64,000 nt of DNA from Hirsutella rhossiliensis (lineage: Eukaryota; Ascomycota; Sordariomycetes; Hypocreales; Ophiocordycipitaceae), in NCBI RefSeq assembly GCF_020360975.1, contig NW_025408667.1, positions 6,882,001 to 6,946,000 on the forward strand, in the 5' to 3' direction. Below the pieces are notes generated by a model. The model had not been told where the DNA came from. It was given only the letters and a program-made list of their open reading frames with translations, and searched no databases. Numbering within the stretch: position 1 is the stretch's first letter; every line of letters begins with the position of its first letter. Shown in pieces: positions 24,675 through 35,039 of this stretch. The translations under genes were made by a program, and so were the position numbers.

Positions 24675-26490
24675 GGGCCTATAAGCAGCGACCACGTGTC
24701 TGGCACATAATACATATTATTTAGCCTGAAATCCTGTCTTAGGCTAAAGGCCTACGAATGAACACATGATATAATTTACGGCGAGATGTTATCTGGTTAA
24801 AAGCCTATATTAAGCGGTTTACCGGGGCAGGTCGCCTCTGGTACCCTGCACAAGTCGTTGAATATTGTCAGACGACAGACCCTTCGTAAACAGCGCCAGT
24901 GCAATTTGCCAGAGAGTTCCAATTCGCCAGATACACGATGCAAATTATAAATGTATATATGTAGGCCCCGTCTGGACAGCCAAGCGCTTAGGCTCGCCGG
25001 CGAACTAAAAGTGGGGGGACTATAGCAAGAGCACCCAAAAGAGAAAGGCGTTATACTAGGCTGCTTAGGGAGTAAACATAAAGCAAGTTTATATCTCTCA
25101 TTTATATAATGCTAGAAATTTTATTTAAGATCTCTTAAAACTGTTTAAGTACCTTCTACTTTACTTGCTACAGTCCCTCTACTTTCAGTTGGCTGTCTAG
25201 ACAAAGCCCATATGTAGTAGACTCAACTCGGTCTGAACCTCATGGTCGTCTTTATACTGCATCCTTGATAATTATATTATTGTGCTTCCTCGCTTTCTCT
25301 CGTATTCTTCATGCCTCAAGTGACGGGTTGGTTTGTCTACCATAACCTTCATCCTAGTTGTAACTTTCCACACTTATAGGCATGTAACCGATGTTGATAT
25401 AGACACTCCTGGGTGTCAACTTAATTTATACCGTCAGTCAGTTGAGTTGAAAACCGGGCCGGCACCTCCCAAATGCGCGCCTAGCTTTTCCACCAAAGAC
25501 GCCGGTCGCGGGGACGGCTGCCCGACTGAAGAAACGGCGACGCGGCGCGGCAAATGCGGCGTGGCAAGACACGACGCACTTGCCACGCCGCATGTAAATC
25601 TCCGGTGAAAGAGTCAGGACTCACACAACGACTTAAGTCGGGTATCCATGCGGTAGTGGAACCTTTGCCCCAATGCAGAGCCTCTAGAGTCCAAGGGACG
25701 AATATCTATACGTTTATAAATACCCTCTCAATGTCACACCATGTTTGTACTCAACTGCGCTTGCCCTTATCCTTCTGCCAGTGATCTCAGCCTAATTCCC
25801 GAAAATATCCTATCGATATTGACTTAGGAATATAACCTCAATGAACTCCAACCAATTGTCCTTTGCCATCATCGTTATCACACGACTGCGTTCACATGTC
25901 TCACTCGCTCGCCATACACCGCTATATGTACATAACCCACACACCGGAAGGTGCCTCACACACGCCGCTAAGATTTTCGGCTTGATGCCTGAAAGGTTTT
26001 GGGCAGCTTCTACACCTTTACTACCGTGATCAACGCTTAGCCCCTCACCCTGTTGAGGCCATGCAGCGTATGAAGCCACGTGCTTCAACTTATACTACCC
26101 CGCTTTCAGCTCGATGCAGGAAAAACTCCAGTTGGTTGAGAATCACAAGATGAACCCCATTAGTACTATACTTTTAGTAGCGGCTATTATGCTCGAAGTA
26201 AGGCCACCATAGTAACTCGTTGCCAGGATACCCCTAGTAGGCACTGGCAACTATAAGTACATAAATATAGCTTAGTACAGTTATATAAAGATTAATATAA
26301 AAAGCCACTATATTATTCTATCTAGCACAAAGTCTTGTCGCAGCTGTCGGTTAAAGACGTGTAGTAAACTAGAGCCTGAGTTAGCTAGTCCTTACTGAGC
26401 GAGCCTGCTTAAGTGATTGACCGAGGCCCCGCTGCAAAACTTTGTAATTGTGCAAAGTACTGTAAAGTACAACCGAAGCTCTGGTATCGA
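24675..26490. other. Divergent intergenic region of the accessory locus
   Basis: About 1.8 kb with no supportable gene between the divergent NRPS-like and alpha-oxoamine synthase genes. Most is moderately AT-rich, but 25455-25600 is a GC- and CpG-rich island that contains the perfect hairpin at 25554-25593. GTTGAGTTGA is at 25441-25450. Short open frames at 25333-25608 and 25554-25784 lack recognisable protein features and run through the hairpin. Confidence 0.6.
25554..25593. repeat. Perfect 15-bp inverted repeat with 10-nt loop
   Basis: The left arm ATGCGGCGTGGCAAG (25554-25568) and the right arm CTTGCCACGCCGCAT (25579-25593) are exact reverse complements around ACACGACGCA. It lies about 1.0 kb upstream of both divergent genes, inside a GC-rich patch of an otherwise AT-leaning spacer. 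It could be a dimeric regulator site, a structured RNA element or a foldback remnant. Confidence 0.7.
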
Positions 26491-26500
26491 GATATAAATA
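26491..26500 (+). promoter_or_regulatory. TATA box of alpha-oxoamine synthase gene
   Basis: GATATAAATA lies about 100 bp upstream of the first in-frame ATG at 26598 and about 200 bp upstream of an alternative ATG at 26700. This is a normal spacing for a fungal TATA element. Confidence 0.45.
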
Positions 26501-26597
26501 TCAGCTGTTCTTACCAATTCTTGCTACTTCTGCCGTCTGATGCGTCTTGAAACTACAATTTGCCACCGAATGACTTATTTGCCATAAACGACCTAGC

Positions 26598-28298
26598 TTG
26601 TTTGCTCTCGATTTATCCTGGTACAGTACTGCTGAGCGCGGTGCTTCTGTTTGTCACTCTTATCGGCTTCTTTCACGGCCTCCTTTCCCAGAGCAGCGAA
26701 TGACATCCGCCTCAGTCATGTCGCCTGGGGCTCCTCTGAAAGCTTTATCTAGAAGATTAAACAAGCGCCGTGCCACTTGGTGCCTCGTTCCACCTATAAC
26801 CCGCACTCTACCAAGTTTCATTCCGCGACCCTATTCTACCTACTCGGCACAGCCTCCACCGGAACTATCCTCGGCCAAGGGAGCCCTCCTAGGAGCTCTA
26901 TCCAGAAATTTAGACAAGCGCCGGGAGACTGGCCGCATACTCGAGATACCTGATCCAGTCGCGCAAGCAAATGCAGTCGATTTCGGCTCCAACGATGTTC
27001 TGTCCATCTCCACAGGCCTTCTCCGAGAGGAACTTTTTCGCGAGCTAGAAGACCACCCTGACTTCGCAGTTGGAAGCAGAGGGAGCCGAGTTTTGGACGG
27101 TAACAGTCGGTATGTGACGGGACTGGAAGCTCACTTGGCGCAGTCGCACAATGCAAAAGACGCCCTATTGTTCAACTCTGGCTATGAGGCCAATATTGCT
27201 ATTTGGACAACCATCCCTCAGCCAGGGGACGTCATCGTCTATGACGAGCTCGTTCATGCTAGCATTCACGACGGCATAAAAGGCACACGGACTACGCAAG
27301 TATTTTCGTTCCAGCACAATAATCCAGCATCATTCGAGGAAGTATTAAGATCTATAAAGACTTGCCACCCAGAAATTGCCCAAGGCAGCAGAACGCTCTT
27401 CGTGGCGATGGAATCTGTATACAGCGTGGATGGCGATATTTGCCCCGTCCATCAATTCGTCAACTCGGCCAAGGAGATTTTACCTTTCGCAGATCGGGTA
27501 TTTATGATTGATGAGTCTCATTCTTGTGGCATGATTGGACCTATGGGTTTAGGTCTCGTGTGCCATTATGGCTTGGAGAACGAATTCGCACTCCGTTTGC
27601 ATACATTTGGCAAAGCGATAGGCTGCACCGGCGGTAAGAACAGGGGAAATCCCATGGGCATTTACGCGCCGCGAGATCATCGCCACTGACTAGTACGCGC
27701 AGCCGCCCTTTTCTGCGATCCGGTTATCAAACATACACTCTTCAACTATGCGCGGAACTTTATTTTCACAACAGGCCCTACCTTTATGGTGTTGGCGGCA
27801 GTCAAAGCCGCGCATAGGATCATTGGAGGCGCCGAAGGGGACCTAGTGAGTTGATCGCCATAAATAGACGCCGCGGCTACTTTACTTCCGGGACCGCATC
27901 TGATAACCCCTATTCAGCGCCGGGAACGGGTTCAAAAAAACATCTCTCACTTCTACGACTGCCTCCAGAGTCACCCTCAGTGGGAGACGTTCTACCAGAC
28001 GGGTAGGCTGCGGATAGTCGAGGAAGACTGGCGATTGCATCGATTCAGAACGGCAGTTACGCCCCTGATCACTCAGCCCGGAGAAAGTCGTGCGCTGCAG
28101 GCTCAGTTGTTAAAAGACGGCTTTCTAGTCCACGCCCTCCAGTACCCAATCGTCCCCCTCGATTCAGAGAGACTCCGAATAATGTTGCACGCGGATAACA
28201 CACCGCAGCAGGTCGAGAGCTTTGTTGAGGCTATCATGCGGTGGGCTCGCCAGAGGTATTACCCCCCTCGCAGTTGTAAGTTGTGTGATGCAGCATAG
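26598..28298 (+). CDS. Alpha-oxoamine synthase (AONS/SPT-family PLP enzyme), 519 aa
   Basis: Three exons by hand-splicing: 26598-27633, 27703-27845, 27918-28298. The introns are 69 and 72 bp with GTAAGA/GTGAGT donors and CTGAC/CTGATAAC branch sites. The product is a fold-type I PLP enzyme of the alpha-oxoamine synthase family, which condenses an acyl thioester with an amino acid with loss of CO2. Key residues are present: FNSGYEAN (192-199), ring-stacking His220 in HASIHDG, ESVYSVDGD (272-280), Asp305 and His308 in DESHSCG, and Schiff-base Lys339 in HTFGKA. After splicing the chain continues as FNYARNFIFTTGPTFM. The N-terminus is longer than usual and contains two related copies of the head motif ALSRxLxKRR (about residues 49-58 and 100-109). 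Start at Met1 or Met35 (26700) is open. With no PKS nearby the acyl donor may be the carrier-bound product of the A-T-R neighbour, which is inference. Biotin synthesis (BioF) is a less likely role. Confidence 0.85.
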
Positions 28299-28451
28299 GT
28301 TTGGAACCAAGAGGAACAGTCAATGGGTCGTCCCTCTCACCCATATGTCATTGCACTCCTCTTTCTCAATGCCCATTTTCTCGACAATGGTGGTAGCCGA
28401 CGGGTAGCTGAGGAAAGTTAGCGTCTAAAGCAGGAAGAGTAAGGATGCAAA

Positions 28452-28550
28452 CCACTCAATCAACTCAACATTTTGCCTCAGCGGCATTGAGTTGACCAGT
28501 TCAACGAGAATCCTCCGTTGAGTTGATCAATTGGAGTTCAAATTGAGTGG
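28452..28550. repeat. Nested inverted repeats carrying the GTTGAGTTGA motif
   Basis: The outer arms CCACTCAAT (28452-28460) and ATTGAGTGG (28542-28550) are perfect reverse complements. Inside lie TCAACTCAAC (28460-28469) and GTTGAGTTGA (28517-28526), also reverse complements, plus ATTGAGTTGA at 28486-28495. The sequence just after the alpha-oxoamine synthase gene can therefore fold back on itself. The same 10-mer occurs at 21274 and 25441. Confidence 0.65.
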
Positions 28551-29368
28551 CATGGACACTGGTTAGACAAGGACCCCCAGCACGGCTATTCCCAATCCAG
28601 AAGAGGCCTCTCCTGCACAGTTTCTTCTAAAGTTCCGGATATCCATCATCTCTCGCCTGGCTCTTCACCGTCGGTGGTTTCGTTGACAGGAAGAAGTATC
28701 ACATCCAAGTCATCCATCACTCCAGCCCTGAGCCATGACCGCAAGTCTTTAGCACGAGGATTTTTGGCTGGCAAAACAGTAGCCGTCCGTGGCGTGGAAG
28801 GCTACGCTGCAAGAACAATGCTGCTACGGACTTGTGCTGTAGGAGTTTGGCAGGAGTTTAAAAGCGTTAACCACCTTTGGCTGTCAATTACGTGGGTATT
28901 TGTGAATGGTTAAGGTGAGATAATAAGGATGATTATAGACAGCTGGGGAATATTAAATACTAGAGCGGCAGGAAATTAAACGTTTTAATCATGGTCTTTA
29001 TACTATCCCATTGGTACTTTCTCGCCCACATTCTCCGAATTTCCGAAACCCGATAAGCTGTTAATGGCAACCACAGCAATAAAGCGAAACGCTTCTAGTT
29101 GCCTAGGCTAAGGCAAGGCTTGCTTGGTCAGCACGGACCACCTTGCCAGAGCCAAACCCGCAATTTCAGTCTGACGCACCCGTTTCATGCCCTGACGAAC
29201 AAGGCTCCAGGACAGCCTCATGCCATCGCCAGACCTCCTCGATTTGCACCCCCACAGGCTCAATTCTCTCCCTCCCTCTCACCTCGCTTTCTGGTCACTC
29301 TCCTTCGCGCCCGTCACTTCGTCGGCCCTGGATCACAGGCTCCAGGACTCGACTCGTCGCGGTGAGCC
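28551..29368. other. Spacer between accessory locus and core genes
   Basis: No gene is supported. The last 250 bp before PTH2 are pyrimidine-rich, which is typical of strongly expressed fungal promoters. This is where the accessory locus gives way to conserved core genes. Confidence 0.55.
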
Positions 29369-30142
29369 ATGATGCTGCCCTCGGAGCAGGGGGCCCTGAC
29401 AGGCGTCATCCTCACCACGTCGCTCGCCACCTTCATCACCGGCTTCCTCTTTGGCGTCTACACCTCGCGCGGCTACCTCATCTCCCCGGCCCTCTCCGAC
29501 GAGCGCCTGCACAACCTGCGCGACCCTGTCGAGAGCGACGAGAGCGACATTGACGAGGACGAGTCGCTGCTCGACCACGCCCCTAACTGGGCCAACGGCG
29601 AGCAGGCGGACCGCAAGCAGGGCTTGCGCGTCGAGAGCAAAAAGGACAAGCCCCCGCCGCCGCCGACTCTCGGGGGCAACGAGGAGTGCAAGCTCGTCCT
29701 GGTGGTGAGGACAGACTTGGGCATGACCAAGGGTAAATGATTCATCACTTCCCCGCTCCTCTGTCTCCCTCCCCCCGTGACGTATGGAGTGCTGACACGA
29801 TGGGAAACCATGTGAGCAACCACAGGCAAAATCGCCGCCCAGTGCTCCCACGCCACCCTTGCCTGCTTCAAGACGCTCGCCCGCGCCGCCCCCGACTCGC
29901 CCCTGGGCAAGATCCTCGCCCGTTGGGAACAGCGCGGCCAGGCCAAGATTGCCCTGCAGGTCAAGAGCCAGGACGAGATGCTCGACCTACGGCGCAAGGC
30001 CCGCGCCGCCGGCCTCGTCGCAGAGGTCATCCAGGATGCCGGCCGCACGCAGATTGATGCGGGCAGCATGACGGTCCTCGGCGTCGGCCCGGCGCCAAAG
30101 AGCGCCGTCGACAAGGTCACGGGGCACCTGAAGCTGCTGTAG
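29369..30142 (+). CDS. PTH2: Peptidyl-tRNA hydrolase 2 (Pth2/Bit1 family), 226 aa
   Basis: Two exons, 29369-29732 and 29826-30142, with a 93-bp intron that splits the catalytic segment: LVLVVRTDLGMTKG joins KIAAQCSHATLACFK. Pth2 cleaves peptidyl-tRNA that has dropped off ribosomes and returns free tRNA. The PTH2 domain fills about residues 106-226, with the nucleotide-binding QCSHA motif and a C-terminal AGRTQID/VLGVGPAP segment. The N-terminus has a hydrophobic anchor (about residues 9-33, ILTTSLATFITGFLFGVYTS) and an acidic linker (ESDESDIDEDESLLD). A membrane-anchored form is known for eukaryotic Pth2/Bit1, on the mitochondrial or other outer membrane. It ends tail-to-tail with UTP7, 222 bp away. 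Confidence 0.95.
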
Positions 30143-30364
30143 GCGAGGTTCTTGGCTGTACGCTCCGCACGGGGGACGGATCACGGTATAGACGGGGGAT
30201 CGGGCGCAAAGGGACAGCGAAAATCCAATGGCATTGCTTGATTTTTTGAGAGCTCCTACCGAGTCCTATCACGACATGTGTCCTTGGTCGAAACACATCA
30301 CCAACTCGATATCTCGGGGTATTATATACACAGCCCGTGTGGTATCGACAAGCCTGCTTGTGCT

Positions 30365-32072
30365 CTAATCCTTCCTCGCAAACCGCGACAATGCCGGTCC
30401 CAGGTCCGCCTCGACCTCCTTGCGCTTCTTGTCCTTCCTTTGCTGCTGCTCCTTCCACAGCTCGTCCACCTGCAGCCTCTTCTCGTCGATGATGTTCTTC
30501 TTGCGCTGCTTTCTCAGGTATTTCTTGAGGGCGCCATTCTTACCCCTGGCCCGGTTCCGAATCTCTTCTGCGAGATTTTGGGCCGGCGCATCCAGGTCCT
30601 TGTCCGCCTTTCTCTGCGCGTCGGACCGCAGGTCTAGGTTTCCGATGAAATTGGGATCCAGGGCAATCATCTCGGGGCGCAACTTGTTCAGAAGACCCTT
30701 GACTTCCGTCTCTTGGCGCTGCTTGATGGTCTCAAACGGATTGGCCTCAAAAGCGTCAAAGTTGGCCTCGCCAGCTCCCGGCACGATGATGGATGAAAAC
30801 CCCTGATCGTGGCCCACCCCGAGGATGTCTTCAAACGGGCACCACCGGACGCGCTCAATCCGCCTCCCCTCGCCTCCCCAAGCCATGTAGTGGCTCTTGA
30901 CCCGCTCCTGTACGGGGGCGTTTTTGTTGAACAGCCCTTTCCAGATGGTGGTGTAGGTGCCCCATCCGACGGCAGTCAAGCCCGTGTCTGAGATGGCGAC
31001 CGAAGATGCCGGCTGGCGCGTATGGTAACTGTTGACCTCTTTGAACATTCGTATGTCCCAGACGGCCATCTTCAGGTCTTGGCCGGTGGAAACCATGTAG
31101 CGTCCTTCGCGATCCATGGAGAGCGCTCTGACGGGACCGCGGTGCGCCAACAGCTTGACCAGTGGTTCTTGCGAGTTTGGCGACCAGAGGGTCACCGTGC
31201 CGTTCTGGTGCCCGACGTGAAGCACGGCGTTGTGGGGGTTCTGAGCCAAGGAGACGGGTTGACCGAGCCGCGTGGGCATTTCGGCGACGAGCTGGCCGGT
31301 CGAGGTGTCCATGTATTTCAGATTGCCGGCGGTGCCCTGGGCTTGTCAGGGGCCGAAGCACAGATGCAATGGATGGGGGACTCACAATGGTCGACAGCAG
31401 GAAATGGTAGGGAAGAAACTCCATGTGAGTGACCTCTGAGTGTTTCCTCAAGCAGTGCAGCTCCACGCCATTGTGGTCGTAGATGTAGACATGCTTCTTT
31501 TGCGCCACGGCAAAGTACTGATTGTTGTGCAGCCACCGGACGTCCCTCACCGTCTCCTTGAGCTGCAGCTCGCATCCCAGTTTGCCCTCCCGCCAGTCCA
31601 TGGTGGCCACATGGCCCTTTCGCCCCGCGAGCAGCAGGTTCCGGCCGTTCCGGGTAAAGTCGCAGATGTACGGGCCAAGTTGGTCGAGCTTGAGGTCGAA
31701 GCGCTTCTGCGCAGTCTCGACGGCGACGTTGGCCGCGATTTCGTCCTGCCGAACCTTGTAGGTCCGCTCGAGTTCGCCTTCGGGCTCGAGAAAGCCTTCG
31801 GTGTTCTCGAGCAGGATCTCGGCGTCCTTTGCCTTGACGGCCGCATCCTGGTACTTGTGTTCCAGCCGCTTCAGGCTGCTTCTCAGCTTCTTGTCCTTGA
31901 TCTGCCGGGTGTTGATCCCCTTGCCCCGACCATAGGCCTTGTTAGCCTCCTTCAGCCGCTGTTTCCGCGCCTTCTCGTGTCGGGGGACCAGGTCTAGGCG
32001 CGGCTTCTCCACGGCAATGGCGCCGTTATCGCGCACCTTGACCACCGGCTCGTCGATGGTGTCGACGTCCAT
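30365..32072 (-). CDS. UTP7: U3 snoRNP protein Utp7 (SSU processome WD40/BING4 protein), 552 aa
   Basis: Two exons on the minus strand, 31386-32072 and 30365-31336, with a short 49-bp intron in phase 0; FLLSTI joins GTAGNLKYMDT. The length matches yeast Utp7 (about 554). The N-terminal part is basic and coiled (EKPRLDLVPRHEKARKQRLKEANKA region). WD repeats follow (FTRNGRNLLLAGRKGHVATMDW, and later HRGPVRALSMD and DLKMAVWDIRMFK). The C-terminus holds the BING4CT domain and a Lys-rich nucleolar tail. It acts in early 18S pre-rRNA processing in the nucleolus. The start at MDVDTIDEP (32072) is preferred over an upstream in-frame Met at 32141. It shares a 359-bp divergent promoter with TSR1, another 40S biogenesis gene. 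Confidence 0.95.
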
Positions 32073-32431
32073 AGCGGCGGTCGTCGATGCTCTTGGTTGG
32101 GTATGGAGGCGAACAAACAAGAGTACGGGGAGCGGTCGCAAAATTTCCAGCGCCCGCAGTGCCAGCGCGGTATCGCAGCGCAGCTATTGGCCATTGGCGC
32201 AGGCGGAGGTCTACCGGCGCCCCGCTGCTATCGATAAGAGGTCCCGCTGAAAAAATTGCTGAAAGCCACAACCCCGCGATCCATCCACCGCCTTTGCTGT
32301 GAGAGCGTCCGTCCATCTATCGATGCTGCATTGCCCAATCCGCACCGACCGAGCCGCTGAACGAAATCGCCGCCTCGTCTCTCACCCTGGCGTCTCTACC
32401 TTTCAGATTCAAGGCAGGCGGCGACGGCAAA
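32073..32431. promoter_or_regulatory. Shared divergent promoter of UTP7 and TSR1
   Basis: This 359-bp gap drives two 40S-biogenesis genes in opposite directions. It contains TGAAAAAATTG (32246-32256) and CAAAATTTCC (about 32139-32148). Both resemble the A/T-rich RRPE element of yeast ribosome-biogenesis promoters. No PAC element was found. Confidence 0.4.
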
Positions 32432-34937
32432 ATGCCGGCCGCGGTTGCGTCTCACTCGCACCGCCCCACCACTAAGGTGTCGCACAAGCCGTTCAAGTCC
32501 AAGGCAGCGTCCAAGCACGAGCTGCGAGATCGTGCCAAAGGTCTGTTTCGAACAGGCCAGCCCATTTTCTTGTCGGGCGCTGACTCAAAGCTGTTTCCTC
32601 GTAGGTCGAGTTCCCAATGAGGGCGGCCAGCGCAAGACGCCACACCAGCAGGTCATGTCCAAGTTCGACCGTCGCAACCAGGCCAAGCAGGCCCGCTTGT
32701 CCAAGCACAAGGAGCATCTCAAGGAGACTTCCATCTTTCATGGCCGAGACGGCGCCCCTCGCATCGTCAGCGTCATTCCTCTTTGCGCAGATGGCGACGC
32801 CAAGGCTGCTATTCGACAGCTGAACACCAGCCTCGACATCGATGCCGAAGTCCTGGACGGCAATGTCCGGGTTTCCGTCGACCGCTTCAAGCAAAAGCTG
32901 CAGTACATACCACTCAAGCGCGACCTCAGTGCATGCCTAGACGCCGCCCGGGTCGCCGACTTTGTCGTTATCATTTTGTCCGCCAGCGAGGAGGTGGATG
33001 CGCTGGGAGAGCTGATCCTTCGCAGCGTCGAAAGCCAGGGCATGTCAACCTTGTTCACTGTCGTACACGGTCTCGACAAAGTCGAGCCGGCCAAGCAGAG
33101 GCCAGGCGTCCTTGGCTCCTTGAAATCGTTCATTACGCACTTCCACCCGGAACAAGAAAAGGTGTACAGCCTTGACAACCGGCAAGAGTGCTCCAACCTG
33201 ATGCGATCGCTATGCAGCACAACTCCCAAGGGCATACGATGGAGAGACGAGAGGAGTTGGATGTTGGCCGAGGACATCAAATTCGCCAACCAGGATTCTG
33301 ATTCGACAATCATCACTGGAATCGTACGAGGACGTGGACTAAAATCTGATCGTCTCGTCCACATTGGCGACTGGGGAGCATATCAGATCGAGAAAATCGT
33401 AGCTGCCCCTCTTCCCAAGCACAAGAAAGGTGAGGACGCGACGGAAGACACAGATGAGAACAAGCTGCTCGAGGCATCGTCTGAAGACCTGGACGACTTG
33501 AACGAGCTTGCGCCGGAGGAAGCCATCATGCACATGGAGGATGATGGTGATGGTGCCATGTCGGCCGTTACTTCGACGAAAAAGGGCGTGCTCCTGGATG
33601 ACCACCACTACTTTTCTGATGAGGAAAAGGAGGCGGCGGAGCGTAGCAGCGCAAAACGGCGGCTGCCCCGAGGCACCTCCAAATATCAGGCGGCCTGGTA
33701 CCTCGAGGATGTCTCAGATTCGGGATCCGACGTCGAGGACATCGAAATGGGCGACGGCGATAAAGAGGAGGAGGACATTGGCGCCGAAGACGGTATCGAG
33801 GGCTATGCCCAGCCCGAGCCAACGGAAGCTGGCCCGTCGGAATACCCGCAGTCGGAGATGATGGAGGACCTGGACGAGGACGAGGACGCTCAACAGCTTG
33901 CCCAGTACCGCGCTCGGCGGCGAGACGAGGCCGAGGAGGACAAGGAGTTTCCTGACGAGATCGAGCTGCATCCTAACGTCTCAGCGCGGGAGAGATTGGC
34001 CCGATACAGGGGTCTGAAGAGCCTGCGGACCAGCACCTGGCAGGAGGACGAAGACCAGGCGCACGAGCCGGAGGAGTGGAGACGTCTGCTCCGGATTCCC
34101 GACTATCAGGCATCCCGGTCACGGTCGACGCGGGAGGCCCTGGTCGGAGGTGTGGAGCCGGGCACGCGGGTCCATGTGCATGTCAAGGGCGTTGCGGCCG
34201 GGATGGAAAAGTCTTGGGATCCGTCTCGTCCCGTCACTCTCTTCTCCCTTCTCCGACACGAGCACAAGAAGACGGCGGTCAACTACCTCATCAACCTGAG
34301 CAACGACCACACCAAGTCGATCAAGTCCAAGGAGGAGCTCATCGCTCAGTGCGGACCCCGGCGCATGGTCATCAGGCCCGTCTTTTCCCAGTCGGGCTCG
34401 ACGCCAAATGACGTGCACAAGTACTGCCGCTACCTCCACCCGGGGCAGTCTGCGATTGCGACCTTTGTGGGCCCCGTCACCTGGGGATCGGTCCCCGTCA
34501 TGTTCTTCAAGAGGGCCGTTGCGGGCGAAGGTGAGGAGCCGGCCGACGTTGGACTGTCGCTCATCGGGACGGGGACGGCGCTTCCGCCTTCAACGTCGAG
34601 GGTGGTTGCCAAGCGAGTGATCCTGACGGGACACCCGTATCACATCCACAAGAAAATCGTCACGGTGCGGTACATGTTCTTCAGTCGGGAGGACGTGGAA
34701 TGGTTCAAGGCCCTGCCGCTATGGACGAGGAGGGGCAGGAGCGGCTACATCAAGGAGCCGCTGGGCACCCACGGCTACTTCAAGGCGACCTTTGACGGCC
34801 GTATCAATCCGCAGGATGCGGTGGGCGTGAGTCTGTACAAGAGGGTGTGGCCACGAGCGTCGTCGCCGCTTCAGGGGCGCTTGCTGGAAGTGGAGAGCGG
34901 GGGGCAACGGCCGGTTGAAGATGTCATGATGGAATGA
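32432..34937 (+). CDS. TSR1: Ribosome biogenesis protein Tsr1 (GTPase-like), 813 aa
   Basis: Two exons: 32432-32540 and 32605-34937, with a 64-bp intron after AKG. Spliced, the N-terminus reads THKV-type TTKVSHKPFKSKAASKHEL, then RKTPHQQVMSKFDRRNQAKQ, which is diagnostic for Tsr1. Tsr1 is a catalytically dead translational-GTPase relative that binds late pre-40S particles in the cytoplasm and blocks premature subunit joining. Visible parts are an AARP2CN-like segment near residues 220-290, a long Asp/Glu-rich insertion (about 310-500), and the conserved C-terminal domain (VNYLINLSNDHTKSIKSKEE, GPVTWGSVPVMFFK, GHPYHIHKKIVTVRYMFF). An alternative Met in the unspliced second reading frame at 32445 is not used. 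It converges on UreG 102 bp away. Confidence 0.95.
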
Positions 34938-35039
34938 TTTACATGTTTGGAAGCAATTAAATGACAATGCAGAGGTGACGTGGGCTTCCTTTGCGTAAAC
35001 GAAGTTGTTGACACGCCCCCCGATGCATGCTTTCTGCAT

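Noticed and set aside
26598..27689. Alpha-oxoamine synthase as a truncated pseudogene
   Set aside because: The apparent stop at 27689 lies in a 69-bp intron; splicing two introns restores a full-length enzyme with all PLP residues.
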